Source: Bartonella schoenbuchensis R1 (GTDB taxonomy: Bacteria; Pseudomonadota; Alphaproteobacteria; Rhizobiales; Rhizobiaceae). From it: a DNA stretch of 64,000 nt. The notes beneath the pieces were generated by a model. It was given only the letters and a program-made list of their open reading frames with translations, was not told where the DNA came from and did not search any database. The stretch is from positions 1,497,001 to 1,561,000 of the forward strand of contig NZ_CP019789.1 of NCBI RefSeq assembly GCF_002022685.1, written 5' to 3'. How positions within the stretch are numbered: position 1 is the stretch's first letter; every line of letters starts with the position of its first letter. Positions 10,582 to 20,095 of the stretch are shown here, in pieces. A program made the position numbers and the translations under genes.

Positions 10582-11103
10582 TTAATAACCCCCATTTCCG
10601 GAATTGATTGTCAAAACAACACGCCGATTTTGATTCCAACATGAAATATCATCACATACAGCAACAGGTCTTTCTTTTCCATAAGAAATTGTTTTCATCC
10701 GTTGTGAAGAAACCCCAAGAGAAACGAGATAATCGCGAACAGCAATAGAACGGCGCTGCCCAAGGGCTAAGTTATATTCGCGTGTTCCACGGTCATCAGC
10801 ATGCCCTTCAACAGTAACAAAATAATGAGGATAACGCAACAACCACTCGGCTTGACGCTTCAAAACATACTCAGCATCAAGCTCAATAGAAGAAGAATTA
10901 AGACTAAAGAAAACACGGTCTCCTACATTCACCGTAAAATCTTGTGTTGAACCACTTGCAGCACTACTAAAATTTGCATCCCCCATAGAAGAATGCATGC
11001 CACCAGCCTCATTGAAATTCTTTTTGGCACAACCAACAACACTCAACAAAACAAAAAAGACCACAATCAGTGGACGACGAAGCATGTTCTGGATAAACCC
11101 CAT
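10582..11103 (-). CDS. pal: Peptidoglycan-associated lipoprotein Pal
   Basis: Pal is an outer-membrane lipoprotein that binds peptidoglycan and TolB. I place the start at 11103 (AAGGAG nine bases upstream), giving 173 residues; an ATG 30 bases upstream has no ribosome site. The signal peptide ends in the lipobox LSVVGC. The OmpA-like domain follows: VFFSLNSSSIELD, then VEGHADDRGTREYNLALGQRR with the peptidoglycan-binding Asp/Arg, then ISYGKERPV. A Cys pair (VCDDISC) near the C terminus is common in alphaproteobacterial Pal. It heads the minus-strand series pal-cpoB-tilS-ftsH-glmM, away from tolB, its usual upstream neighbour. Confidence 0.95.
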   Translation of the reverse strand: MGFIQNMLRRPLIVVFFVLLSVVGCAKKNFNEAGGMHSSMGDANFSSAASGSTQDFTVNVGDRVFFSLNSSSIELDAEYVLKRQAEWLLRYPHYFVTVEGHADDRGTREYNLALGQRRSIAVRDYLVSLGVSSQRMKTISYGKERPVAVCDDISCWNQNRRVVLTINSGNGGY

Positions 11104-11778
11104 ATGCTGATTCTCCTTAATAAAAAGCACCAAAGTTAAGGAATTTTAATACATTATCCCCTAAAAAATTTTTTATCACAAAAAAGTAAATATTTGACTT
11201 AAAACAGCACTCCTAAAAACAACACTCCCAGCAACACTCTCTTTGTCATTTACCTATCTTTTTCTTTTTCACATTTTCTCCCTTTTTGATATTTTCTCCC
11301 TTTTTGCAGCCCTTTTCAAACTGCTTTTTACTCTTTTCGCGCAACCTTTAGTGCTTTACCTTCTTAAAGCCCAAGGCCCTTTCAAGCTATAAATATTCTA
11401 CACGCTCACTTTAGCAATCTGAATGGCTTCTAAAAACATATTGAGCTTGGCAAAAATATTACAAGCTTTTACCTATAATTGATTATCCCTTGATTCCCCC
11501 AACATTGGCAATTAATTTCAACCTCACCAACATTTAAAATCACCCTCGTTTAAGATACGCCATCATTTGAAATATAGCCATTACTTGAAATGCACGATCA
11601 TTTGATGAATGTCTTACTTGAATTGACAATTACGTGTTTGCAATTGACAATCACTTGAGATGCGAATTCTTCTTCTCAAAATTTTTTTCTTAAACAAGAG
11701 GGGTGCGAAATCTTAAAGCCCCTTTGCATAAAAATAAACCACCACCACTTTATACACTTTTAATGCTAAATAATGCTA
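11104..11778. other. Intergenic region between pal and trcR with small degenerate repeats
   Basis: No supported gene. Around 11560-11660 short degenerate units recur (forms of ATCATTTGAAAT, TTACTTGAAAT and CAATTGACAATYAC), and around 11270-11310 TTTTTCACATTTTCTCCC-like words repeat. The region must hold the pal promoter, which I cannot place with confidence. Confidence 0.5.
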
Positions 11779-12492
11779 CTATTCGTTATCGGAATGATCT
11801 TTTTTAAGCGCATTTAGTTTGGCAAAAACCTTATCAGCATCAAAATTGTTGTCCACCATTGGTCCATCCTCAACATTGGCAGCCGATTGAGACTCACCAC
11901 CAAGAGCAAAATTTTCTGTCACTGATGCAGGAAGCAAAGTTTCACTTTCTTGTTGTGTAGGCAGAGGGCGATTTTTTGCAGCCCGTTGGAGTTCAATATC
12001 CAAATCAATTTGCAAGCACAAACCAAGTCCCACAGGGTCAAGAGGAACTAAATTAGCACTGTTCCAATGTGTCCGATTGCGAATTTGCTCAATGGTTGTT
12101 TTTGTTGTTCCAATCAATCGTGAAATCTGTGCATCTTTTAACTCAGGGTGATTAAGCACTAACCATAAGATTCCATTGGGGCGATCTTGGCGTCGAGACA
12201 AAGGGATGTAGTGAGCGCGTTTGCGTTTTGGCGTTGGAATACGCACCCTTGATTCGCAAACCTTTAAACGTGCTTTTGGATCAGCCTCCACACGAGCAAT
12301 TTCACTGCGTGTCAATTGCCCAGAACTAATGGGATCAAGACCTCTAACCCCATGAGCAGATTCACCATCAGCAATGGCTTTTACTTCCAAAACATGCAAC
12401 TGACAAAATTCTGCAATCTGATCAAAAGAAAGTGCCGTGTTATCAACCAACCACACAGCTGTCGCTTTGGGCATCAAAAGTTTTGTTGCCAT
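11779..12492 (-). CDS. trcR: Cell-cycle transcriptional regulator TrcR (DUF1013)
   Basis: A 237-residue protein matching the alphaproteobacterial DUF1013 family. The N-terminal half has LLMPKATAVWLVDNTALSFD, then FCQLHVLEVKAIADGE and a basic segment RIPTPKRKRAHYIPLSRRQD. A second helix-turn-helix-like stretch follows (HPELKDAQISRLIGTTKTTI). The last ~60 residues are acidic and poorly conserved. Family members are linked to CtrA-type cell-cycle control; the regulatory target here is not visible. It is divergent from yebC across about 440 bases. Confidence 0.8.
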   Translation of the reverse strand: MATKLLMPKATAVWLVDNTALSFDQIAEFCQLHVLEVKAIADGESAHGVRGLDPISSGQLTRSEIARVEADPKARLKVCESRVRIPTPKRKRAHYIPLSRRQDRPNGILWLVLNHPELKDAQISRLIGTTKTTIEQIRNRTHWNSANLVPLDPVGLGLCLQIDLDIELQRAAKNRPLPTQQESETLLPASVTENFALGGESQSAANVEDGPMVDNNFDADKVFAKLNALKKDHSDNE

Positions 12493-12779
12493 CTTTATAC
12501 TATCCTTTTGTTTGCCTTTTTTAAAACTAAAGGCAAGTTACTGCCCACTTTAGGAACTCTGGGCGTTTATCTTTGAAATGTACAATGGCTTATCACGGCT
12601 TCCAATGAAGAACCATAGAGTAAACCATTTTTCCACGAAATCTCCTCCTTTTTCATGAAACCGCCTTTATAGCGTGATTTTTCTACCACGACAAGACATC
12701 TGTCTTTGGATGATCATAACAAGAGTGTATTTACCTTTGTGGTGAATCTTTTTATAAAGTCTTTTTCAATCTGCACACC

Positions 12780-12905
12780 CTATGCTGCAACACATATATT
12801 ATTTGCTAGACAACATATATTATTTTGCTAAACAATATATTTTGCCAGACAATCTATAAACATATATCTTGCCAGACAAGGTTATTTTGCCAGATAAGGT
12901 ATGTG
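12780..12905 (+). repeat. Short direct repeats upstream of yebC
   Basis: The word TTGCYAGACAA or a close form (GCTAGACAA, GCTAAACAA, GCCAGACAA, GCCAGATAA) occurs five or six times, mostly with CATATATTATTT-type spacers. It lies directly before the yebC ribosome site at 12921. It could be a stuttered leader or repeated protein sites. The rest of 12493-12780 shows no gene. Confidence 0.65.
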
Positions 12906-12929
12906 ATCGTCCAAACTGAAAGGGAAGCC

Positions 12930-13676
12930 ATGGCAGGCCACTCACAATTTAAAAATATTATGCACCGTAAAGGGCGTCAAGATGCGATACGCTCAAAAAT
13001 GTTCTCTAAACTTGCGCGTGAAATTACAGTTGCAGCCAAACAAGGTGCTCCTGATCCGGCAATGAATCCGCGTTTAAGACTAGCTATCCAAAACGCTAAA
13101 TCGCAATCCATGCCAAAGGATAACATTGAACGCGCCATTAAAAAAGCCTCAGGCGGTGATGTCGAAAATTATGATGAAGTGCGCTATGAAGGCTATGGCC
13201 CAGGCGGTGTTGCAATTATTGTTGAAGCTTTAACCGATAACCGTAACCGCACCGCTTCTAATGTGCGTGCTGCCTTTACAAAATCTGGCGGGGCTTTAGG
13301 GGAAACAGGATCTGTCAGTTTCATGTTCAACCGAATCGGTGAAATTATCTATAATCTTGAAGCCGGCACACCAGACACTATCATGGAAGCAGCCATTGAA
13401 GCTGGCGCTGAAGATGTCCAAACAGAAGAAACTGGCCACCACATTTTATGTGCCTTTGAAAATATTGGTGAGGTTTCAAAAATGTTGGAAGCAACACTTG
13501 GTGAAGCACAGTCTATTAAAACCGTTTGGAAAGCAACCACCCTTGCACCCGTGGATGAAGAAAAAGCTCTGTCTATCCTACGCCTTCTCACCACATTGGA
13601 AGACGATGATGACGTGCAAAATGTTTATGCCAATTTCGATGTTAGTGATGAAATTTTAGCCAAGCTATCTCCATAA
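12930..13676 (+). CDS. yebC: YebC/PmpR-family transcriptional regulator/translation factor
   Basis: The real start is the ATG at 12930, preceded by AAAGGGAAG; an upstream ATG in frame would only add repeat-encoded residues. The product is 248 residues: [19 protein letters not shown] is the family signature, followed by [16 protein letters not shown], the [19 protein letters not shown] block and [13 protein letters not shown]. YebC-family proteins act as DNA-binding regulators and, as shown for some members, relieve ribosome stalling at proline runs. In related genomes yebC precedes ruvC; here about 9.6 kb of other genes lie between. Confidence 0.95.
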   Translation: MAGHSQFKNIMHRKGRQDAIRSKMFSKLAREITVAAKQGAPDPAMNPRLRLAIQNAKSQSMPKDNIERAIKKASGGDVENYDEVRYEGYGPGGVAIIVEALTDNRNRTASNVRAAFTKSGGALGETGSVSFMFNRIGEIIYNLEAGTPDTIMEAAIEAGAEDVQTEETGHHILCAFENIGEVSKMLEATLGEAQSIKTVWKATTLAPVDEEKALSILRLLTTLEDDDDVQNVYANFDVSDEILAKLSP

Positions 13677-13924
13677 AACTGGCTTAAAATCATCACCTGC
13701 TCTACTACCCACGAAGTTTGATTGAATGCATCAAAGAGTATCTCTTTGAAAGCAGCAAGGGGGTTTTTAATTTTTTTTAGTTTTTGTAATTTACACGCTT
13801 GAGCATTTTTAATTGAGAATTTCCAATGCATGATTCCAATGCATGATATTGAGCATTCAGTATACAAAAGTCTCTCATCACACGCATATTCACCACATGC
13901 ATAAAATTTTAACGTTCATTCCCC

Positions 13925-14440
13925 CTTCAAACATTTAACTCATCCCCACGTGATTTCAACTCTCGCAAATCGCCTCAAACCTCATACACCCGTATTCTTG
14001 AAAACGGATTTTATCTTTAAAATCGGCTGAACACCCCCTTAAGATCTCAAAACCTTACACCCCTTCAAACATCCACTCATCCCCACGCGATTTCAATTCT
14101 CGCAAATCGCCTCAAGCCTCATATATCCATGTCCTTGAAATCTGGTTTCACCTTTAAAATTGTTGAACACCCACTTAGACTTCAAAAAAACTTTATCTCC
14201 CCCTTAAATCGTCACGCTCCCCATGTGATTTCAACTCTCGCAAATCGCTTCAAACCTCATACACCCGTATTCTTGAAAACGGATTTCACCTTTAAAATCG
14301 GCTGAACACCCCCTTAAGATCTCAAAACCTTACACCCCTTAAATCATCACGTTCCCCACGTGATTTCAATTCTCGCAAATCACCTCAAGCCTCACACACT
14401 GTACTCTTGAAAACGGATTGCACTTTTTTGAAATCTTGGA
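13925..14440. repeat. Tandem array of four ~137-bp units containing CACGTG-like sites
   Basis: CACGTGATTTCAAYTCTCGC or a close form lies at 13947, 14084, 14222 and 14357 (spacings 137, 138, 135). Units also share CTTGAAAACGGATT and TTTAAAATCGGCTGAACACC. It fills the space between convergent yebC and rpmE. No gene is seen in 13677-14539. Confidence 0.92.
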
Positions 14441-14539
14441 TGCGCCCCCTCCCACATCACGCGTCAAATCCACGTGCTCAAACGCGCTCAATCTTCACAT
14501 TGCAAACTTCACAAATACTGTTTTTAGAAGTTAAATATT

Positions 14540-14761
14540 TTAAACGCCGAGATTACCAAAGCGATTTTTGAACTTAGAAACACGACCACCACGATCGACC
14601 AATGTCTGAGAACCACCGGTCCACGCTGGGTGGGTTGTAGGATCAATATCTAGAGAAAGGGTATCTCCCTCTTTTCCCCATGTCGAGCGAGTCTCATATT
14701 TAGTTCCATCAGTCATAGCAACATAAATCATATGATAATCGGGATGAATATTCGCTTTCAT
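14540..14761 (-). CDS. rpmE: 50S ribosomal protein bL31
   Basis: A 73-residue protein, full length for the type without the Cys zinc ligands found in some bL31. It begins [19 protein letters not shown] and contains the conserved [18 protein letters not shown] and a C-terminal KFKNRFG. It is divergent from the ABC exporter gene across about 200 bases, an arrangement also seen in related genomes. Identification is firm. Confidence 0.97.
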   Translation of the reverse strand: MKANIHPDYHMIYVAMTDGTKYETRSTWGKEGDTLSLDIDPTTHPAWTGGSQTLVDRGGRVSKFKNRFGNLGV

Positions 14762-14969
14762 ACGGCATACTTTCGTTTTTACATAACGAAAAAGCGCTAT
14801 TTTGCTTTTTTAAGTGCGCTCGCTTCGTCTTTTTGATACATTAATTGAATTGAGATTCTTATAGCTGAGCGTACATAAAAAAACAAGTGTGCAAAGCCTA
14901 TCAATCCATAAAGTCTTATAAGGAATAAAAAAGTCTTATAAGGCACAAAATAAAAAGATAAGGAATAAG

Positions 14970-16787
14970 ATGAACAAGCACACCACCACAAATCCATCAA
15001 ATCATTCTGACAAATTTGCAAAGCCTTCTAAAAAAAGAGTTTCTTTTGCTTTGCTTGCAACTTTTGCTCCTTATATTAAACGCCATCACTGGCTTGTTCT
15101 TTATTCCTTTGTCGCTTTATTTATTGCCGCTTCTGTCACATTGGCCTTGCCTCTTGCCATTCGTCAAATGCTTGATCACGGTTTTTCCGCTTCAAGTCAC
15201 GGTAATATTAATTTTTATTTTGGCATTTTATTTGTATTAGCCTTACTTTTAGCACTTGCTTCAGCATGCCGTTACTATTGTGTCATCACATTGGGCGAGC
15301 GCATTGTTGCTGATTTACGCCGTGATCTTTTTGTCCACATCACACAACTTTCACCTGATTTTTTTGATCATTCTCGCTCTGGTGAAATTATGTCTAGGCT
15401 TTCCACAGACACAACACAAATTAAAACAGCTGTTGGGTCAACAACCTCGACAGCTCTGCGTCATCTCATTGTGGTAATTGGCGCAATTGTGATGATGGTC
15501 ATCACCAATCTTAAGCTATCTCTTCTTGTTGTTCTTGCCATCCCCCTTGTTGCCATTCCATTGATTATTTTAGGGCGTAAAGTCCGCCAACGCACACGTA
15601 CTGCGCAAGATTGTTTAGCAGATGCAAATGCTCTTGCCTCTGAACAGATAAACGCTATTCGAACTGTACAAGCCTTTACATCTGAAAACTTTATTGCTTC
15701 TCGCTTCACATCTCTTATTGAACGCGCTTTTCAAACAGCGCAATTGTCTGTGGTTTTGCGCTCTTTTTTCACCGGTTGTGCAATTTTCCTAGTTTTTGGA
15801 AGCATTGTTGCCGTCTTATGGATTGGCTCACGTGATGTTTTAAATGGCACCATGTCTGGTGGTACACTTGGTCAATTTGTTCTTTATGCAATTTTCGGTG
15901 CCATGACCTTTGCACAATTATCCGAACTTGGTGCAGAATTAGTACAAGCAGCAGGTGCAACAGAAAGAATTGCCGAATTATTGCAAGAAAAACCAACCAT
16001 CACAACACCAGATTCCCCCTTGCCTTTAGCTCACCCCGTTCAAGGAGCTATTGTTTTTAATCAGATTGATTTCAACTACCCTTCAAGACCCCAAGAACAG
16101 GTTTTGCAAAATTTATCCTTTTCCATCAAAGCCGGTGAAACTGTTGCTTTTGTAGGTTCCTCAGGGGCAGGAAAAAGTACTCTTTTTTCTCTCATCTTGC
16201 GTTTTTATGACCCCCTAAAGGGGCAAATCCAATTTGATGGCGTTGATCTTAACCGCCTCTCTCTTCATGATTTACGCTCATCAATTGCTTATGTCCCGCA
16301 AGAGGTTGTTATTTTTGAAGGCACACTGCGCGACAACATCATCTTTGGTACAAAAAATGCTGATGAAGCACAAGTCATCGCCGCAGCCAAAGCAGCAAAC
16401 GCACTTGAATTTATCGAATCTCTTCCTCAAGGCTTTAACAGCCAAGTTGGAGAACGTGGAATTATGCTCTCTGGTGGTCAAAAACAACGCATTGGCATCG
16501 CACGAGCAATTTTAAGAAATGCCCCGCTATTGCTCCTTGATGAAGCCACATCAGCCTTAGATGCACATAACGAAAGACTCGTGCAAGAAGCCTTGGAAGG
16601 CCTCATGCACAACCGAACAACATTAGTGATAGCACACCGTTTAGCAACAGTCTTAAAAGCAGACCGCATCCTCGTGCTCGATAAAGGAACCATCATTGAA
16701 GAAGGAACCCATACCCAATTGATTGAGCAAAATGGGGTTTATGCACATTGGGCTCAACTGCAATTTTCACCAGACCAAAAATCATAA
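14970..16787 (+). CDS. ABC exporter, membrane-ATPase fusion (MsbA-like)
   Basis: A 605-residue half-transporter. Six membrane helices occupy about residues 30-320 (HWLVLYSFVALFIAASVTLAL, then LLALASACRYY). The nucleotide-binding domain has Walker A GSSGAGKS, signature LSGGQKQR, Walker B LLLLDEATSALD and the switch IAHRLATV. It would act as a homodimer in the inner membrane exporting a lipid or drug-like substrate; the substrate is not visible. Start has AAGGA five bases upstream. It is monocistronic, facing suhB-efp convergently. Confidence 0.93.
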   Translation: MNKHTTTNPSNHSDKFAKPSKKRVSFALLATFAPYIKRHHWLVLYSFVALFIAASVTLALPLAIRQMLDHGFSASSHGNINFYFGILFVLALLLALASACRYYCVITLGERIVADLRRDLFVHITQLSPDFFDHSRSGEIMSRLSTDTTQIKTAVGSTTSTALRHLIVVIGAIVMMVITNLKLSLLVVLAIPLVAIPLIILGRKVRQRTRTAQDCLADANALASEQINAIRTVQAFTSENFIASRFTSLIERAFQTAQLSVVLRSFFTGCAIFLVFGSIVAVLWIGSRDVLNGTMSGGTLGQFVLYAIFGAMTFAQLSELGAELVQAAGATERIAELLQEKPTITTPDSPLPLAHPVQGAIVFNQIDFNYPSRPQEQVLQNLSFSIKAGETVAFVGSSGAGKSTLFSLILRFYDPLKGQIQFDGVDLNRLSLHDLRSSIAYVPQEVVIFEGTLRDNIIFGTKNADEAQVIAAAKAANALEFIESLPQGFNSQVGERGIMLSGGQKQRIGIARAILRNAPLLLLDEATSALDAHNERLVQEALEGLMHNRTTLVIAHRLATVLKADRILVLDKGTIIEEGTHTQLIEQNGVYAHWAQLQFSPDQKS

Positions 16788-16874
16788 AAGATTTTAAAAA
16801 TATCCAGAAGTCTTAAAACACATCAAAACATAGCACTCAAATAATCTCTAAACATTTAGAGTGCTATCAACTAT

Positions 16875-17110
16875 ATCCCCCACAGGCTCCATCAACTCTA
16901 CCCTCATGGGCTCCAACAACCATACCCCTCCCACGGACTCCAACCAACGCTGAAAACTAGGCACCCCCTACCCTCTAATCTCGCAAAAACAGCAGGCAGC
17001 CTCTTCCTCCTCACAGGTTCCATCAAACCTACCCCTCACAAGCTCCAACAATCATACCCCTCCCACAAGCTCCAACCAACGCTGAAAACTAGGCATCTCC
17101 TACCATCAAT
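16875..17110. repeat. Two-copy ~131-bp repeat between the ABC exporter and suhB
   Basis: CCAACCAACGCTGAAAACTA occurs at 16941 and 17072, each preceded by CATACCCCTCCCAC. It lies between convergent genes and is C/A-rich on the plus strand. A small inverted pair TAGCACTC/GAGTGCTA at 16831-16866 follows the exporter gene but lacks a T tract, so I do not call it a terminator. Confidence 0.85.
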
Positions 17111-17227
17111 CTCATAGAAAAGTGGATAAGCTCTTCCCCTCTCATCTTATAAACTCACGCGCTTGGCGCACATCTTAATTGCCAGTTATAATCTGGCCTT
17201 TTTACACACCTTTTTTAAGGGTTTGAC

Positions 17228-17992
17228 TTAATTGAGCATGAATAAATTCATTACCAGCAATGATGTTTTTGTGCCAAACATAGCACTCCCACCATCTTTA
17301 TCACTAACAAAACCACCCGCTTCACGAACGATGATAATTCCCGCAGCCATATCCCAAATTTGCAGGTTATCTTCCCAGAACCCATCTGTTCTTCCTGCAG
17401 CCACATACGCCAAATCAAGAGAAGCCGCACCAAAACGGCGAACACCAGAAACTTCACTCATAACATTGCGCAACTCAACAAGATAGTGCCCATGATTGCG
17501 CCCTCCAAAATGGGGCATTCCTGTTGCAATCACACATTCCCCCAATTTACGCCGTGCCGCCACACGGCAGCGCCGATCGTTTAAAAAAGCTCCACACCCG
17601 CGTTCAGCTGTAAAAAGCTCATCTAAAATAGGGTTATAAATCACGCCAGCAACAATCTGCCCTTGACGTTCCAAAGCAATAGAAACAGCAAAAAAAGGAA
17701 TACCATGTAAGAAATTTGTTGTACCATCTAAAGGATCAACAATAAAACGATGTTGAGAATCCTCCCCAATAATTTCTTCTGATTCTTCCATTAGAAAACT
17801 AAATTTAGGCCGTGCCTTTATCAATTCAGAAAAAATAATCTTCTCAGCTTTGCGATCTGCCTGGCTCACATAATCAGCCGGCCCCTTTAAAGACACTTGT
17901 AAGTTTTGAACCTCACCATAATCACGCACCAAAGAGCGGCCAGCCTTAAGGGCAGCTTGAACCATGATATTCATGATCGCAGAACGTGCCAT
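17228..17992 (-). CDS. suhB: Inositol monophosphatase family protein (SuhB-like)
   Basis: A 254-residue member of the lithium-sensitive phosphatase family. Metal-site motifs are present: EESEE near residue 70, DPLDGTTNFLHG near 87-98, and WDMAAGIIIVREAGG near 208. The N-terminal SAIMNIMVQAALKAG is typical of alphaproteobacterial SuhB. The enzyme dephosphorylates myo-inositol-1-phosphate or related phosphates; SuhB also associates with rRNA antitermination in E. coli. It starts three bases after the efp stop, so both are co-transcribed. Confidence 0.92.
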   Translation of the reverse strand: MARSAIMNIMVQAALKAGRSLVRDYGEVQNLQVSLKGPADYVSQADRKAEKIIFSELIKARPKFSFLMEESEEIIGEDSQHRFIVDPLDGTTNFLHGIPFFAVSIALERQGQIVAGVIYNPILDELFTAERGCGAFLNDRRCRVAARRKLGECVIATGMPHFGGRNHGHYLVELRNVMSEVSGVRRFGAASLDLAYVAAGRTDGFWEDNLQIWDMAAGIIIVREAGGFVSDKDGGSAMFGTKTSLLVMNLFMLN

Positions 17993-17995
17993 ATT

Positions 17996-18568
17996 TTATC
18001 CCTTTTCATTTGTGCGACGCACATAAATTAATTCATTGGTGTCAACAACAACACGTTCCCCAACCTGAATGAAAGGTGGCACGAGAATACGAATACCATT
18101 TTCTAAAATCGCAGGCTTATAAGATGAGGTAACAGTTTGCCCTTTAATTGCAGGTTCAGTCTCAGCAATTGTCACAACAACCTGATCAGGTAGCGATATG
18201 CCAATTGGTTTTTCTTGATAAAGCTCAACCGTGACAACCATTCCATCTTGTAAAAAAGCAGCGCGATCACCGACAAAATCTTTGTGCAATTCAAGCTGTT
18301 CATAAGAACTTGAATCCATAAAAACCAACATCTCACCTTGCTCATAAAGGAATGTGAAATCCTTTTGTTCAAGCCGCACTCTCTCAACAGTCTCAGCAGC
18401 ACGAAACCGTTCATTGAGTTTTGTTCCATCAATCAGATTTTTCATCTCAACCTGGTTAAAGGCACCACCTTTTCCTGGCTTGACAGCATTGCATTTAACA
18501 GCAACCCACAAACCTCCTTGATGCTCGATAACATTTCCAGGGCGAATTTCATTACCATTAATTTTCAT
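17996..18568 (-). CDS. efp: Elongation factor P
   Basis: EF-P helps ribosomes pass polyproline stretches. The 190-residue product has the three expected beta domains: the KOW-like N-terminal domain with [17 protein letters not shown] (the modified lysine is K33 in PGKGGA), the central OB domain ([13 protein letters not shown]) and the C-terminal EIF5A-like domain ([26 protein letters not shown]). A lysine at the tip implies EpmA-type beta-lysylation rather than rhamnosylation. It is upstream of suhB in one unit. Confidence 0.97.
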   Translation of the reverse strand: MKINGNEIRPGNVIEHQGGLWVAVKCNAVKPGKGGAFNQVEMKNLIDGTKLNERFRAAETVERVRLEQKDFTFLYEQGEMLVFMDSSSYEQLELHKDFVGDRAAFLQDGMVVTVELYQEKPIGISLPDQVVVTIAETEPAIKGQTVTSSYKPAILENGIRILVPPFIQVGERVVVDTNELIYVRRTNEKG

Positions 18569-18973
18569 CGTGTATATTCCATTTGATCCCTTTAAAGACC
18601 CATTAATTTTTCCAGGTCTTATCTGGCTTTTTCAAGCCATTGCATCTTTTAAAGCTTCATTAAGCTTCATTTTATTCTTTCAAACCATTATTATTTTCTC
18701 AAACCATTATGGTTTTTAAAGCCTCATTTGGTTTTTTCAAATAAGAATCGTTGTGTACCCTAGCTTTTCAGCTTTTTGCAAGACTATAAAGCACCTCGGC
18801 AAAAAACCTTAAATAATTTTGCAAAAAAACCACCCTTATATAAACAATCACCCTATAGGATTTGCAAAAAAACACTTTTATGAAAACTACTCAAAAATGA
18901 TTTGGTGAAAATAATCTCCTAAAACCATCAATCAATCTTCACCCAAAATGCACAATCTGCACCCAAAATGTGC
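18569..18973. other. AT-rich intergenic region with short degenerate repeats upstream of efp
   Basis: No gene. TTTCAAACCATTAT and TTTTTCAAGCCATT-like words recur between 18625 and 18745, and TTTGCAAAAAAAC occurs twice between 18818 and 18870. It must hold the efp promoter and the 3' end of the Sel1-gene transcript. Confidence 0.5.
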
Positions 18974-20056
18974 TTAAAGAACAGGTATGAATGCGATCGC
19001 TTTTTGTTCTGCTTCCTTTAATTGAGCCTCATCCATTCCCTGGAGCATCACTTCAAGATCAGAAGCTTGCACTTTCGCCTTCTTTGCCACCATATACCAC
19101 GCAGCAGCAGTAATAATATCGCCCTCTACCCCTATTGCATCGCGATAAAGTCTTGCCAGATTAACTTGTGCCACCGCAACCATTTTAACGGCATTATCAA
19201 ACAGCAAATAAAAAGCCCGTTTAAAATCGGTTTCCCCACCACGGCCTTCAATCAACCATTGTGCCAACAGCATTTGAGCCATAAGGTGCTTATTTTGGGC
19301 TGCAACCTCAATCAATCTTCGTGCGTTATAATCATCTTTCGGTTTTGTTAAAGTCCCCTCAGACAAAATCTTTGCAGCAGCAAAAGCAGCCTCAGGGTCA
19401 CCAAGAGCAGCACCCTTTAAAAACAACTTCAAAGCCTGTTCTTTTGCTTCATCTTGTTTGTTTTGTAAAGTCACACCTTCAAGATCGTTTTTTTCATCAA
19501 ACGCTTTATGAAGAAGAATTTGCCCATAATAGAAATAGGCTTCCCTCACACCAGCATGCAGTGCTTTTTGAACAAATTCTATGCCACGCTCTTTGTCCTT
19601 TGTGACAAAGGTCCCACTAAACAACATAAGGCCATAGCGCAGTTGTGCTTGTGGGTCCCCGTGTTTTGCAGCGCTTCCAAACCATAAAGCAGCACGCTCA
19701 CCATCAAGGGGAACAGCATATCCTTCCATATACATTTGACCAATCAAAGTTTGCGCAGCTGGATCATTGTATTCAGCACGTTTGAGTGCTTCATGAAAAG
19801 CTTTTAAATAATTGCCTTGCATATAATAATCATAGGCTTCATCATATTGGCCTGCTTTTAATACTTGAGCAGAACTCTCATGATCTTGGGCTTTTGCAGT
19901 GTTTTCAGGCACCTTTAAAGTGGATTCATCTGGTGATTCTTCTATCTTACTAGATTCAACTTCAACATCTTGTGCTTCTTCTCCCACAGGGTCTGCAACA
20001 GCAGAAAAAGACAAAAAAGCTGTAAAAATCAACACACACGCAAACACTTTACTCAT
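18974..20056 (-). CDS. Secreted Sel1-repeat (TPR-like) protein
   Basis: A 360-residue protein with a signal peptide (VFACVLIFTAFLSFSAVADP), an acidic Glu/Ser/Asp-rich linker to about residue 65, then consecutive Sel1-like repeats: AAQTLIGQMYMEGYAVPLDG, AQLRYGLMLFSGTFVTKD, AAFAAAKILSEGTLTKPKD and AQVNLARLYRDAIGVEGD. Sel1 repeats form solenoids for protein-protein contact; related alphaproteobacterial proteins affect exopolysaccharide or envelope regulation. The binding partner is unknown. It follows the thiE-like gene by 39 bases on the same strand. Confidence 0.85.
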   Translation of the reverse strand: MSKVFACVLIFTAFLSFSAVADPVGEEAQDVEVESSKIEESPDESTLKVPENTAKAQDHESSAQVLKAGQYDEAYDYYMQGNYLKAFHEALKRAEYNDPAAQTLIGQMYMEGYAVPLDGERAALWFGSAAKHGDPQAQLRYGLMLFSGTFVTKDKERGIEFVQKALHAGVREAYFYYGQILLHKAFDEKNDLEGVTLQNKQDEAKEQALKLFLKGAALGDPEAAFAAAKILSEGTLTKPKDDYNARRLIEVAAQNKHLMAQMLLAQWLIEGRGGETDFKRAFYLLFDNAVKMVAVAQVNLARLYRDAIGVEGDIITAAAWYMVAKKAKVQASDLEVMLQGMDEAQLKEAEQKAIAFIPVL

Positions 20057-20095
20057 AAGATACCCTCTGCCCGCTCATTATGAATATCCTTATTC

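Noticed and set aside
13925-14440. CRISPR array
   Set aside because: Units of ~137 bp are similar along their whole length, with no constant short repeat plus unique spacers, and no cas genes nearby.
16831-16866. TAGCACTC/GAGTGCTA inverted repeat as terminator of the ABC exporter
   Set aside because: Loop of 20 bases and no T tract.
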